Source: an uncultured Bacilli bacterium (GTDB taxonomy: Bacteria; Bacillota_I; Bacilli_A; RF39; UBA660). From it: a stretch of 45,311 bases of DNA. The position numbers and the translations under genes are program-made. The stretch's first letter is position 1; the number at the start of each line of letters is the position of its first letter. The DNA lies in contig CANRPF010000011.1 of the NCBI GenBank assembly GCA_947632375.1, positions 1 through 45,311 of the forward strand, written 5' to 3'. Under the pieces are notes generated by a model, which saw nothing but the letters and a program-made list of their open reading frames with translations, had not been told where the DNA came from and ran no database searches. Shown here piece after piece: positions 9,345-17,843 of this stretch.

Positions 9345-9370
9345 TAAAAAAAAGTCTACCTAAGTAGACT
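9345..9370 (-). terminator. Intrinsic terminator of the surface protein gene
   Basis: Seven-base-pair stem AGTCTAC/GTAGACT with a four-base loop, followed on the minus strand by eight T residues. It separates 9381..10952 from the LCP operon. Confidence 0.9.
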
Positions 9371-9380
9371 AATTTCTATA

Positions 9381-10952
9381 TTATATTTGTTTAAATAAAT
9401 TCTTCTTCTTATTTATTAAATATATAACACCAGCGACAGCTCCAAGAGCAGCGAATCCTATAACATAAGATATAACGCCTGTTTTTTCACTATCAGCACT
9501 TCCTGTTTTTCCCCAAGAAGCAATTAACGTTACAAGTGTAGATTCATCAGGTGATGGATAATTGTCTCCAGGATTATAACATTTTCCTTTTCCGTTATTA
9601 TCTGTACACCAACCTTTGAAAGTATATCCACTTTTCTTTGGCTTATCAGAAGATATTGTAATATCAGTTCCTAAAGCTTCATATTGAGTAGCTGGAATAT
9701 TTGTAACAGAATTATCACTAACACCAGAATCATAAGTTATTCCCCATTGTTCTGGATCAGTTATTCCGCCACTTCCGCCATTATAGCAAGTCTTATATTC
9801 AACATTGAATATAGCTGGCCACCAATAACTTTGTCCTTCTTGGAAATCAACATCTTCACTTAAATTTAAGTTATTTAAATATTTTTTATTACCTTCTTCA
9901 TTTGTTTTGCTAGCTTTCCATGCTGTATAACTATCGTTAACTTCTGATAAATCATAACTATCAGTGTCTAATGATTTTTTAGTATAAACATAATTACCTT
10001 TTGAGTCTGTTCCTCCAAAAATTATATTATTTTCATTTAAGAATGTTTCTAATGATGAATCTGATGAACCAAATCTACGAGTAATTGCCATTGGAACATA
10101 TGGATCATTTCCATCAAACCAAACTTGATCTTTATCATTTGCAGCATCTAAATTCTTAGAAACGTTATTTAAATATTCTGCAGTTAAATCAACTTTACCA
10201 TTAGCATTATTACGAGTATCATATAATGAGAATTTATCATTATAACTCTTTCCTGTAGAAATATATGTTGCAGGATCAATTTCAACCAAGAAATCATTTA
10301 TATCAGTCAAATTCTTTCTATTTTCTGATAATTTATTAGCTAATATAGTTTGTATAGAACGAGATCTACCTTCTCCTTTAGAAATTGCAGCCCATCCATC
10401 TTCATCTATTATTGGTTTTCCATCTTCGCTTAATCTTGCCCATGCACCATGCAATAATACAGAGTCAGTTAAATATTTGCTAGAATAGTTAGAACCGCTA
10501 ACTTTACTATTAATAACGAATATTCCACCTTTTTCTCCATTTACTCTCCATGCTTGATCAAGTGAGTAATTATCATACGATAAATCGCTACCTACGTTTG
10601 AATAAACTAAGTTGTATAAAGTCCAGAAATTACCAACTTCTGTACTAACATCTTTTCCTGTTGCACCTGTTAGATTATTTACTTCAGTAGAAAGTATTTC
10701 TGCACCTTCAGGTATACTGTAAATAAAGTTTGCAAATGTTGTATAACCTTTATCAGTATATCCCTCTAACCAAGAAGTATTCTTTTTCTTTGATTCACCT
10801 AAATCTCCAAACCAGTTAAAGTCTAAGAAAAGATAGTTTACTAAATGGTATGTACATTCACTTTCATCAGCTTTTACATTTATTGTAAAATAAGGAGCTA
10901 ACAATGCTAGGATTAATCCAAATACCCCAATCTTTTTCATAAAGTTTTTCAT
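9381..10952 (-). CDS. Secreted surface protein with InlB-type repeat and sorting-like C-terminus
   Basis: An exported protein of 523 aa. The signal peptide spans residues 1-28 (KK, hydrophobic core, cleavage after VKA). The long central region (30-400) has no family I recognise and is rich in Asn, Asp, Ser and Trp. Near the C-terminus, TFKGWCTDNNGKGKCYNPGD and VTLIASW match a Listeria-Bacteroides (InlB B-type/Flg_new) repeat. The end has the architecture of a sortase signal: SEKTG, a hydrophobic stretch of about 20 residues, then NKKKN. The motif lacks the usual proline, so covalent anchoring is uncertain; otherwise it is a C-terminal membrane anchor. It is monocistronic, with the site AGAAGGA before the ATG and a terminator behind. 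Confidence 0.85.
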   Translation of the reverse strand: MKNFMKKIGVFGLILALLAPYFTINVKADESECTYHLVNYLFLDFNWFGDLGESKKKNTSWLEGYTDKGYTTFANFIYSIPEGAEILSTEVNNLTGATGKDVSTEVGNFWTLYNLVYSNVGSDLSYDNYSLDQAWRVNGEKGGIFVINSKVSGSNYSSKYLTDSVLLHGAWARLSEDGKPIIDEDGWAAISKGEGRSRSIQTILANKLSENRKNLTDINDFLVEIDPATYISTGKSYNDKFSLYDTRNNANGKVDLTAEYLNNVSKNLDAANDKDQVWFDGNDPYVPMAITRRFGSSDSSLETFLNENNIIFGGTDSKGNYVYTKKSLDTDSYDLSEVNDSYTAWKASKTNEEGNKKYLNNLNLSEDVDFQEGQSYWWPAIFNVEYKTCYNGGSGGITDPEQWGITYDSGVSDNSVTNIPATQYEALGTDITISSDKPKKSGYTFKGWCTDNNGKGKCYNPGDNYPSPDESTLVTLIASWGKTGSADSEKTGVISYVIGFAALGAVAGVIYLINKKKNLFKQI

Positions 10953-11079
10953 AACATCCTTCTTTCTTAGTCAAGATATAAAACCTATTACTATTTATAT
11001 TTATACCCTACCTATAATAAATTATAACATAAAATTTAATTTTGAAAAGTGTTTTTTATAAAAATTGTAAAAAAAAAGG

Positions 11080-12141
11080 CTATTTTACAAATAACCTTAC
11101 AATATCTTGGTAAGTAACGACAATCATTAATAACATCAAAAGTACAAACCCAACTGTATGGAACCAATTTTCTACTTCTGGTTTTACAGGACTACCTTTA
11201 ATCTTCTCAATAATAACAAATAATATTCTACCACCATCAAATGCTGGGAAAGGAAGAACATTAATAAATCCTAAGTTAACAGATAAATATGCAGTTAAGA
11301 ATATTAAATTTTGAATTACTTGAGATGTTTTAAAAACTGAACCTACTACTGTATACATTCCAACAGGACCTGCTAAACTACTTAAACTTAATTTACCTGT
11401 AATTAATTTAATTATAATTAAGCCCATACTACTCATTACACTATAAAATTTAACAAAAGCATACTTCAAAGAATTGAAAAATCCTTTTCTTAACTCAGTT
11501 CCAGCTCCAAATCCAAATACCTTAGTTTCTGTTCCATCTTCTTGCTTTTCTGTTTTAGGAGTTACTTTATATTCTTCAATAGTTCCATCTTCATGTTCTA
11601 TAGAAAATTCATAAGTATCAGACTTTTGTTTTAAAGCTAAAGCTACTTGAATCTTATCCCAAGTATTAGTTTTTACTCCATTAATACTTACAATTCTATC
11701 TCCTACTTCTATTCCTGCTTCCGCTATTGCAGAATTTTCTGTTACAACTCCAACATAGCTTAATTGCTCATTAGTACCCCATATACAACTTTGTAAGAAA
11801 AATAAAACTAATGCTAAAATAAAGTTCATTGTAACACCAGCTATCAAGATTATAAATCTTTGATATGGCTTTTTATTACACATATATTGATTTTTCTTTA
11901 ATTTTTTCTCAGTTTCTTCTATTACTTCTCCAGCCATTGCACAATATCCACCAATTGGAAGAAGTCTTAAAGTATATAAAGTTGGATCACCTTTTCTTTT
12001 AAATTGAAATATTTTAGGCCCCATACCTAATGCAAACTCATCAACATATACACCGCATTTTTTTGCTGCTATAAAATGCCCAAATTCATGTATAAATATA
12101 AGAATTCCAAGCATTAAAATCAAAATTATTAACGTTAACAT
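11080..12141 (-). CDS. rseP: Site-2 intramembrane zinc metalloprotease RseP
   Basis: Intramembrane protease that cleaves transmembrane substrates such as anti-sigma factors and leftover signal peptides. HEFGH (residues 18-22) in the first transmembrane helix provides the zinc ligands and catalytic Glu. The PDZ domain (~130-205) contains VGDRIVSINGVK. The third zinc ligand is the Asp in NVLPFPAFDGGRILF. About four transmembrane helices; 353 aa is a normal length. GGAGG lies upstream of the ATG. It follows cdsA by eight bases, a gene order (cdsA-rseP) common in bacteria. Just after its stop (minus strand) a weak T-rich hairpin, TTGTAAAA/TTTTACAA, may end the unit. Confidence 0.95.
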   Translation of the reverse strand: MLTLIILILMLGILIFIHEFGHFIAAKKCGVYVDEFALGMGPKIFQFKRKGDPTLYTLRLLPIGGYCAMAGEVIEETEKKLKKNQYMCNKKPYQRFIILIAGVTMNFILALVLFFLQSCIWGTNEQLSYVGVVTENSAIAEAGIEVGDRIVSINGVKTNTWDKIQVALALKQKSDTYEFSIEHEDGTIEEYKVTPKTEKQEDGTETKVFGFGAGTELRKGFFNSLKYAFVKFYSVMSSMGLIIIKLITGKLSLSSLAGPVGMYTVVGSVFKTSQVIQNLIFLTAYLSVNLGFINVLPFPAFDGGRILFVIIEKIKGSPVKPEVENWFHTVGFVLLMLLMIVVTYQDIVRLFVK

Positions 12142-12149
12142 TTTTCCTC

Positions 12150-12953
12150 CTATAATAAATTCATTATTACTACATAAGCTAGCATTACAAAAATAATACT
12201 ATCTAATCTATCTAATATTCCACCATGACCTGGTATTAAATTAGAAAAATCTTTTTTACCATATTCTCTTTTAATTGCACTAAAGAATAAATCTCCAATT
12301 TGCCCTATAATAGTTAAAAATAATATTAAAACTATTATATAAAATAAATTAGTTATTCTATTAATTATATTTACATAGTAAACTGTTACAATAAATGTTG
12401 CAACAACTGAACCTACAATACAACCTTCTATAGTTTTTTTAGGACTTATTTTAGTAAACTTATGCTTCCCTATTAACTTTCCTCCAAAAAGAGCAAAAGT
12501 ATCAGTCATTGTAGTTATTAAAATAATCATTAAAAAATATTTAAAATTATAATTATATATAGAAATTAATAAATTAAATCCAATTCCTAAAAACAAAACA
12601 TTACTTAATAAAGTAAAAGCATCTTCTATAGCATATTTTTTCTTATAAAATACTACAGGAATAAATATTGCAAGAACAACACCACATAATACTTTAAATG
12701 ATAAACCTAATAACAAATCATATTTTTCTAACCCACAATAAATTAAAAATATAACTGCTATCAGTCCAATATATTTAACTAAATTTGGATATTCTTTATT
12801 ATCAGACTTTCTTAAATCAATAAGTTCTTTATAAGCAAAACATCCTAATATACCTACCGCTAATTTATAAGGAACTCCTCCTATAATTAACAAAGGTATA
12901 ACAATCGCAAGCATAATCGCTGCACTAATAATTCTTTTCTTCAAAAATATCAT
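12150..12953 (-). CDS. cdsA: Phosphatidate cytidylyltransferase
   Basis: Integral membrane enzyme converting phosphatidic acid and CTP to CDP-diacylglycerol, the precursor of phosphatidylglycerol that also feeds lipoteichoic acid synthesis. The CDS signature is complete near the C-terminus: [20 protein letters not shown] followed by GILDRLDS. About seven hydrophobic segments; 267 aa is typical. Start: ATG at 12953 is adopted, but the only upstream site (GGTAG) lies directly against it, and TTG three codons later is a possible alternative. It is the first gene of the cdsA-rseP pair. Confidence 0.95.
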   Translation of the reverse strand: MIFLKKRIISAAIMLAIVIPLLIIGGVPYKLAVGILGCFAYKELIDLRKSDNKEYPNLVKYIGLIAVIFLIYCGLEKYDLLLGLSFKVLCGVVLAIFIPVVFYKKKYAIEDAFTLLSNVLFLGIGFNLLISIYNYNFKYFLMIILITTMTDTFALFGGKLIGKHKFTKISPKKTIEGCIVGSVVATFIVTVYYVNIINRITNLFYIIVLILFLTIIGQIGDLFFSAIKREYGKKDFSNLIPGHGGILDRLDSIIFVMLAYVVIMNLL

Positions 12954-13003
12954 CTACCAATCATATAAGTAAAGTATAACATAAATTAAAAAAATGTCTA
13001 TTA

Positions 13004-13771
13004 TTATTCTTGTATTATTTCACTTAAATAGACAATTTTTAAATCCATACTATTAACTTTTTTTAAAAATAATTTAAAATTATCCAAAGAAAAATTATCA
13101 TCTATTAAAACAATACTACCTAATTCTAAGTTATTTATTATTTCATTAAAGTTACTATTATTTAAATTAATAGTAGGTTTAACTATATAATATCCCTTAT
13201 TTTTACATAATTTTATATTTGAATAATCTAATATACATATTTTTTTATTTAAATTTTTCTTTTTTAATAACGTATCTAAATCATTAAAGTCTTTTAATTC
13301 ATTTTCACTATTAATATTTTCACTATAATCTAATTTATCATTTATATTAATCATCTTAGAATATTTTATTTTATTATCATTTAAATACTTTATTACTTTA
13401 TCATTATTATGAATTAAAAAACTAATCTGTCGTAAAGTAGTATTACCAGATATAATTATTTTATCTTTATTATTTTCTATACTAGTTTCTGGTATTATAT
13501 AATCATATATTAAATAGTTGCTATTAAAAGATGCAAAATCTTTCATATTCAAAAAACTTTCCATTTCATTTACTGATTTACCTTTTATACCAGGAATTAT
13601 AGTATTATTATCTATTATTGCATTTACACTACTAACATAGTAAGAATCCATATTACTTTTTATAGTTTGCATTAATGGATTAGAACTAATTGCAAGTTCA
13701 GTAACAAAATCCGTTAAATAAAAAGAAAAAACTAATAAAGAAAATATTCCTATTAATTTAAAATATTTCAT
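13004..13771 (-). CDS. Exported protein, possible degenerate polysaccharide deacetylase-like domain
   Basis: The N-terminus carries a hydrophobic signal or anchor (about residues 4-25). The final segment GSIVLIDDNFSLDNFKLFLK and the closing IVYLSEIIQE resemble the last strands of a polysaccharide deacetylase barrel (G-x-IIL-H ... V-x-LSEL). The histidine expected near there and the N-terminal catalytic Asp and metal-binding His-x3-His are not visible, so if related it is probably not catalytic. The start is supported by GGTGA five bases before the ATG. It stands alone between cdsA and ssb. The family call is weak; a secreted protein of unknown function is the safe reading. Confidence 0.6.
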   Translation of the reverse strand: MKYFKLIGIFSLLVFSFYLTDFVTELAISSNPLMQTIKSNMDSYYVSSVNAIIDNNTIIPGIKGKSVNEMESFLNMKDFASFNSNYLIYDYIIPETSIENNKDKIIISGNTTLRQISFLIHNNDKVIKYLNDNKIKYSKMININDKLDYSENINSENELKDFNDLDTLLKKKNLNKKICILDYSNIKLCKNKGYYIVKPTINLNNSNFNEIINNLELGSIVLIDDNFSLDNFKLFLKKVNSMDLKIVYLSEIIQE

Positions 13772-13860
13772 GATTTCACCTAATTAAATATATAAATCAT
13801 ATATAGATTTAATTACATTTTATTTATAATTTTAAAGGAGTAGCTTTATTTAACTAAGTA

Positions 13861-14190
13861 TTAATCATTAACCTTTTTACTTGCTAAAAAGCTTATTTTA
13901 TCTACAATAATTTCAGTAATATATTTAGTTTCATTATTTTCTTCATATGATCTTACTTGAATTCTTCCTTTAATTCCAACTAAGTCGCCTTTTTTACAGT
14001 ATTCATGTGTGTTTTGTGCTATGCCATTCCATAAAATACATTTAATAAAGTCAGTTTCATATATGCCATCCGAATTTTTAAAGCTTCTTTGAACAGCTAA
14101 AGTAATAGTTGAATAATCTTTTTCTTTATCTGTCTTTTTAAGCTCTGGATCACTAACTAAACGTCCTATTAAATAAACTATATTATGCAT
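13861..14190 (-). CDS. ssb: Single-stranded DNA-binding protein without acidic tail
   Basis: A single OB-fold of 109 residues: NIVYLIGRLVSDPELKKT, TLAVQRSF, DFIKCILWNGIAQNTHEYCK, GDLVGIKGRIQVRSYE and TEIIVDKISFL all match the SSB family. It stops at SKKVND with none of the Gly/Gln-rich linker or DDDIPF-type tip that SSBs use to recruit partner proteins. In this it resembles the short SsbB of B. subtilis. The start is ATG 14190, with a strong AAAGGAGGA; the longer reading has no such site. Not in an rpsF-ssb-rpsR operon. It may be an accessory SSB with the housekeeping copy elsewhere, but that is inference. Confidence 0.93.
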   Translation of the reverse strand: MHNIVYLIGRLVSDPELKKTDKEKDYSTITLAVQRSFKNSDGIYETDFIKCILWNGIAQNTHEYCKKGDLVGIKGRIQVRSYEENNETKYITEIIVDKISFLASKKVND

Positions 14191-14274
14191 ATTTCCTCCT
14201 TTCAAATGCATAGTATCAATAAATAAATAATAAGTCAAAAAGCAAAAAATCAAAATTGAACGCGATTTTTTAAC

Positions 14275-14312
14275 AAAAAAAAGAATTCTTATATATAGAT
14301 TTTAGAATTCTT
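14275..14312 (-). terminator. Intrinsic terminator after parE
   Basis: Nine-base-pair stem AAGAATTCT/AGAATTCTT with a 14-base loop and a run of T on the minus strand, between parE and ssb. Confidence 0.8.
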
Positions 14313-14349
14313 AGCCTTTTTTTGCCCCAATTTTAAAAATCATACTTTT

Positions 14350-16254
14350 TTAAATAATTTTATAATCATCTTCCATTGAGAAGATAACATTTTCATCAAT
14401 CCACTCTTTTCTAGGCTCTACAGCATCCCCCATAAGAGTACTAACTCGCTTCTCAGCTAAAGCTGCATCATTTATAGAAACTTTAATTAAATTTCTAGTT
14501 TCAGGACACATTGTAGTTTCCCAGAATGGACCAGGATTCATTTCACCTAAACCTTTATATCTTTGAACTTTATAATTACTTTTTCCATTAGTAAATTCTT
14601 TTAATTCTTCATTTGACCAAAAATAATGTGTTTCTTTATTTATATCTACTCTAAATAATGGGGGTAATGCTATATAAAGATGCCCATTTTCAATTAAAGG
14701 TCTCATAAATCTATAAAAGAAAGTTAAAAGCAAGCATTGAATATGAGAACCATCATCATCGGCATCTGTTGTAATTATTACTTTATCATAATTGATATCT
14801 TTTATATCAAAATCATTACCAACTCCAGCTCCAATACAATGAATAATTGTATTTATTTCTTCATTTTTAAATATATCTGTCATAGAAGCTTTTTCAGTAT
14901 TTATAATCTTACCACGTAAAGGTAAAATTGCTTGAAATTTTCTATCTCTACTCTTTTTAGCAGTACCACCTGCTGAATTACCTTCTACAATAAATATCTC
15001 ATTTATTTTTGGATTTCTAGATTGTGGAGGAGTAAGTTTTGCACTTAAACTCTTTATTTCGCTTTTTTTACTTTTTCCATTTCTGGCTTCTTCTCTTGCT
15101 TTTCTTGCAGCTTCTCTTGCATATTTACTTTTAGCAGCCTTCTCTACTATACTAACTGCTGTATCTTTATTTTCTTCTAAGAAGAATTTTAAATTATCAT
15201 AAACTATACTTTCTACCACATTTCTAGCTTCTGGAGTACCAAGTTTTCCTTTTGTTTGTCCTTCAAATTGAAGATATTTTTCTGGTATTTTTAAATTTAT
15301 AACTGCAGTTAAACCTTCTCTTACATCACTACCATCAAAATTAGAATCTTTAGCTTTTAATATATTATTAGCTCTAGCATAATCATTAAAAACTTTTGTA
15401 ATTCCTGTTTTAAATCCAACTTCATGAGTACCGCCATCTATAGTTTTTACATTATTAACAAAAGATAAAATATTTTCGTTAAATGAATCTGTATATTGTA
15501 AAGCTATATCAACTTCTATATCATTTTTAACACCATGAATAGGTACTACTTTATGTAATTCTTTTTTACCTTCATTTATATATTCTACAAAAGAAATAAG
15601 ACCATTATCATAGTGATAAGTTACTGATTTATTATCCAAAACATCACTTAATTCTACAGTTAAAGTATTTAATAAAAAAGCACTCTCTTGCATTCTTTCA
15701 CATAATGTTGTAAAAGAAAATTCACATTGTTTAAATATTTCTTTATCAGGCATAAATGTTACTTCAGTACCTGTTTCTTTTGTTTTACCTATTTCTTTTA
15801 AAGGACTATCAACTTTTCCGCCATCTTTAAATTTAATATTATGAATTAATCCATCTCTATATATATTTACATTCATCCAACTAGATAATGCATTTACTAC
15901 ACTTGCACCTACACCATGTAATCCACCGCTTACTTTATACCCAGCTTCACTAAACTTTCCTCCAGCATGAAGTATTGTATAAATAACTTCTGGAGTAGAT
16001 TTACCACTTTCATGCTTTCCTGTTGGTACACCTCTACCATTATCTCTTACAGTTAAACTACCATCTTCATTAATTCGAATTTTTATAGTTGATCCAAAAC
16101 CATTAATAATTTCATCAATTGAGTTATCTATAATTTCCCAAGCTAGATGATGAAGCCCTCTTTTATCAGTTGACCCAATATACATTCCAGGTCTTTTTCT
16201 TACTGCTTCTAATCCCTCTAGTATTTTTATAGAACTTTCATCATATTTTACCAT
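14350..16254 (-). CDS. parE: DNA topoisomerase IV subunit B
   Basis: ATPase subunit of topoisomerase IV, which decatenates chromosomes together with ParC. It has the GHKL ATP site (EIIDNSIDE, VRDNGRGVPTG, GGLHGVGASVVNALS), a transducer domain, and a TOPRIM domain with PLRGK, INTEKA and TDADDDG (Asp 497 and 499). Length 634 aa fits ParE, and phrases such as HLAWEIIDNSIDE and RDRKFQAILPLRGK fit ParE better than GyrB. The quinolone-region motif reads EGNSAGG (Asn 426) instead of the usual EGDSAGG. Start ATG 16254 is preceded by GGTGAGG. No parC is adjacent; ssb follows a terminator. Upstream is another terminator, so parE is its own unit. Confidence 0.95.
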   Translation of the reverse strand: MVKYDESSIKILEGLEAVRKRPGMYIGSTDKRGLHHLAWEIIDNSIDEIINGFGSTIKIRINEDGSLTVRDNGRGVPTGKHESGKSTPEVIYTILHAGGKFSEAGYKVSGGLHGVGASVVNALSSWMNVNIYRDGLIHNIKFKDGGKVDSPLKEIGKTKETGTEVTFMPDKEIFKQCEFSFTTLCERMQESAFLLNTLTVELSDVLDNKSVTYHYDNGLISFVEYINEGKKELHKVVPIHGVKNDIEVDIALQYTDSFNENILSFVNNVKTIDGGTHEVGFKTGITKVFNDYARANNILKAKDSNFDGSDVREGLTAVINLKIPEKYLQFEGQTKGKLGTPEARNVVESIVYDNLKFFLEENKDTAVSIVEKAAKSKYAREAARKAREEARNGKSKKSEIKSLSAKLTPPQSRNPKINEIFIVEGNSAGGTAKKSRDRKFQAILPLRGKIINTEKASMTDIFKNEEINTIIHCIGAGVGNDFDIKDINYDKVIITTDADDDGSHIQCLLLTFFYRFMRPLIENGHLYIALPPLFRVDINKETHYFWSNEELKEFTNGKSNYKVQRYKGLGEMNPGPFWETTMCPETRNLIKVSINDAALAEKRVSTLMGDAVEPRKEWIDENVIFSMEDDYKII

Positions 16255-16305
16255 ATCCTCACCCTTATAAATTTTAACATAATAAATTCCAAAAAACAAT
16301 TAACT

Positions 16306-16329
16306 AAAAAAATTAGACGTTAAGTCTAA
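16306..16329 (-). terminator. Intrinsic terminator after 16326..16607
   Basis: Six-base-pair stem TTAGAC/GTCTAA, five-base loop, and seven T on the minus strand. The stop codon of the upstream gene is part of the stem. Confidence 0.75.
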
Positions 16330-16607
16330 CTTTCTTCCTCATCTATTTGTTCCATGACATCATCTAAAAAATTATTTAAAAATATAGCTTTTAAGAATGT
16401 TATATCAGCTTCATCAGTAACAGGTATTAACTCACCTTCATTATCACCTTTTTTAAAAAATATTCCATTATCTTTATCTTTTGGAAGTTCAGTTTCATTA
16501 TCAACTTCTAAAGCTAGATAATATAATGAACCATCTTCTAAAGAACTATCTACAATTATATATTTTTTATTATTAGATAATTCTACTAAATCTCCAACTT
16601 CTGTCAT
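16326..16607 (-). CDS. Small acidic protein, DUF1292-like
   Basis: A 93-residue acidic protein: beta-rich first half (VGDLVELSNNKKYIIVDSSL, YYLALEV) and an acidic helical end (DDVMEQIDEEES). Size, acidity and the shape of the domain recall the Firmicutes DUF1292 (YrzB) family, but I see no decisive motif. Its ATG overlaps the TAA of the preceding gene by one base (TAATG), with GGGGAG as ribosome-binding site, so the two are translationally coupled. Function unknown. Confidence 0.7.
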   Translation of the reverse strand: MTEVGDLVELSNNKKYIIVDSSLEDGSLYYLALEVDNETELPKDKDNGIFFKKGDNEGELIPVTDEADITFLKAIFLNNFLDDVMEQIDEEES

Positions 16608-17752
16608 TATAATCTCCCCATTCCTCTTTTAGCTACTTCATATTCATCTCCATCTAGAATTTCTTGAGCTTCTAAATAAGTAGAAGCTTCTGAAGCCGCT
16701 TTAGATCTTTCTATATTATTTTGTATAGATTTTGCTAAAGGTGTACTTATTAATTTTGATTTTAATCTACTAGCCATATATTTAGGATTAATTTTACTAG
16801 GAGTTTTCATTGCTCCTACTTTAATTAATGCATCTTTAATAGATTCATATTGAGCTAACCCAACACTTCTTTTAGAAATTTCTCTACCTTCACTATTTAA
16901 AACCTTATTAGAACCTCTTTGCATATCTAAATTTTGTTCTTCTAAAAACTTTCTTAATCCTTCGTTTCTATATTGTCTATTTTTTAATACTCTATGTATA
17001 ACAAATATTGGAACGGTTACCAATAAAGAAGGTGGTAATAAATATCCTCCTGCAATTAAAGCATATAAAGCTCTCTTATCACCCTTAGAATATGCTGTTT
17101 TTTTAGTACTCATTATTCTTAAAGGTGTATTTAAATCTTTAATTTCAGCATCAGTTAATTTATGAGGTGGTGTTGATGGCTTTGGTGCATCAACAGGTTT
17201 TGCAGTTTCTACTTTTGACTCTTCTTTCTTTATGTATGTCTTAATAAAGTTTGATTTAACTTGATCCATATATTTAGAATCTAAATTATTCTTATTGACA
17301 AATGCATCAAATGCATTAGACCATTCGTCGATTTTCTCTGGTTCATTAGAATTTGATATATTCATTAATTCTCTTATAAGATTTTTATACTCAAAAGCAA
17401 TATCAGGATTACTATTAACAAATTTAGTAATATATTCATTTAAAGACATATTTTCAGTTTCTTTTGGTTTTTCTTTAGTTTCTACCTTTTCTTCTAATTT
17501 AGGTTCTTCAAATGTCTTTTCACTTTCTACAGGTTTAACACTTTCTTTAGTTTTATCATTTGTTTTAATAGCACTTAATAAATCTTCATAATGTTTATCG
17601 TCTTTTCTTTCTATTTCTTTTAAAGAACCAACTATTGCATTATACGCACTAGTTGCTATTTGAACCTTAGTTTCATCTTGAGAATTTTTAATTATATCAG
17701 CAAATTTTTCAAGATTATCATAATTTTTTTGAATAAGTTCTTCTCTTGTCAT
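16607..17752 (-). CDS. Hypothetical protein with charged helical N-half and a hydrophobic hairpin
   Basis: No family recognised (381 aa). Residues 1-65 are helical and charged, followed by a Lys/Glu/Pro/Val low-complexity linker (about 66-103). A second helical block (~104-180) contains NEYITKFVNSN, and a Pro-rich linker (~185-200) follows. A hydrophobic stretch near 229-253 with LLPPSLLVTVP could be one membrane helix or a re-entrant hairpin. The C-terminal basic helical region includes KRSVGLAQYESIKDALIKVG. The start is ATG 17752 with GGTGAT two bases upstream of AT-ATG. First gene of a two-gene operon with 16326..16607. A membrane-tethered scaffold is a guess from architecture only. Confidence 0.75.
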   Translation of the reverse strand: MTREELIQKNYDNLEKFADIIKNSQDETKVQIATSAYNAIVGSLKEIERKDDKHYEDLLSAIKTNDKTKESVKPVESEKTFEEPKLEEKVETKEKPKETENMSLNEYITKFVNSNPDIAFEYKNLIRELMNISNSNEPEKIDEWSNAFDAFVNKNNLDSKYMDQVKSNFIKTYIKKEESKVETAKPVDAPKPSTPPHKLTDAEIKDLNTPLRIMSTKKTAYSKGDKRALYALIAGGYLLPPSLLVTVPIFVIHRVLKNRQYRNEGLRKFLEEQNLDMQRGSNKVLNSEGREISKRSVGLAQYESIKDALIKVGAMKTPSKINPKYMASRLKSKLISTPLAKSIQNNIERSKAASEASTYLEAQEILDGDEYEVAKRGMGRL

Positions 17753-17819
17753 ATTATCACCTAGTATAATTATAAATCTTTTCTAAGAAACAAGTCTATT
17801 AAAAACTAATAACTTTACA

Positions 17820-17841
17820 TAAAAAAACTTACATAAGTAAG
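17820..17841 (-). terminator. Intrinsic terminator after 17844..18908
   Basis: Stem CTTAC/GTAAG, extended by weaker pairs, with four-base loop and seven T on the minus strand. Confidence 0.7.
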
Positions 17842-17843
17842 CT

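Noticed and set aside
14737-14919. Plus-strand ORF inside parE
   Set aside because: Antisense to the conserved TOPRIM region of parE, no ribosome-binding site.
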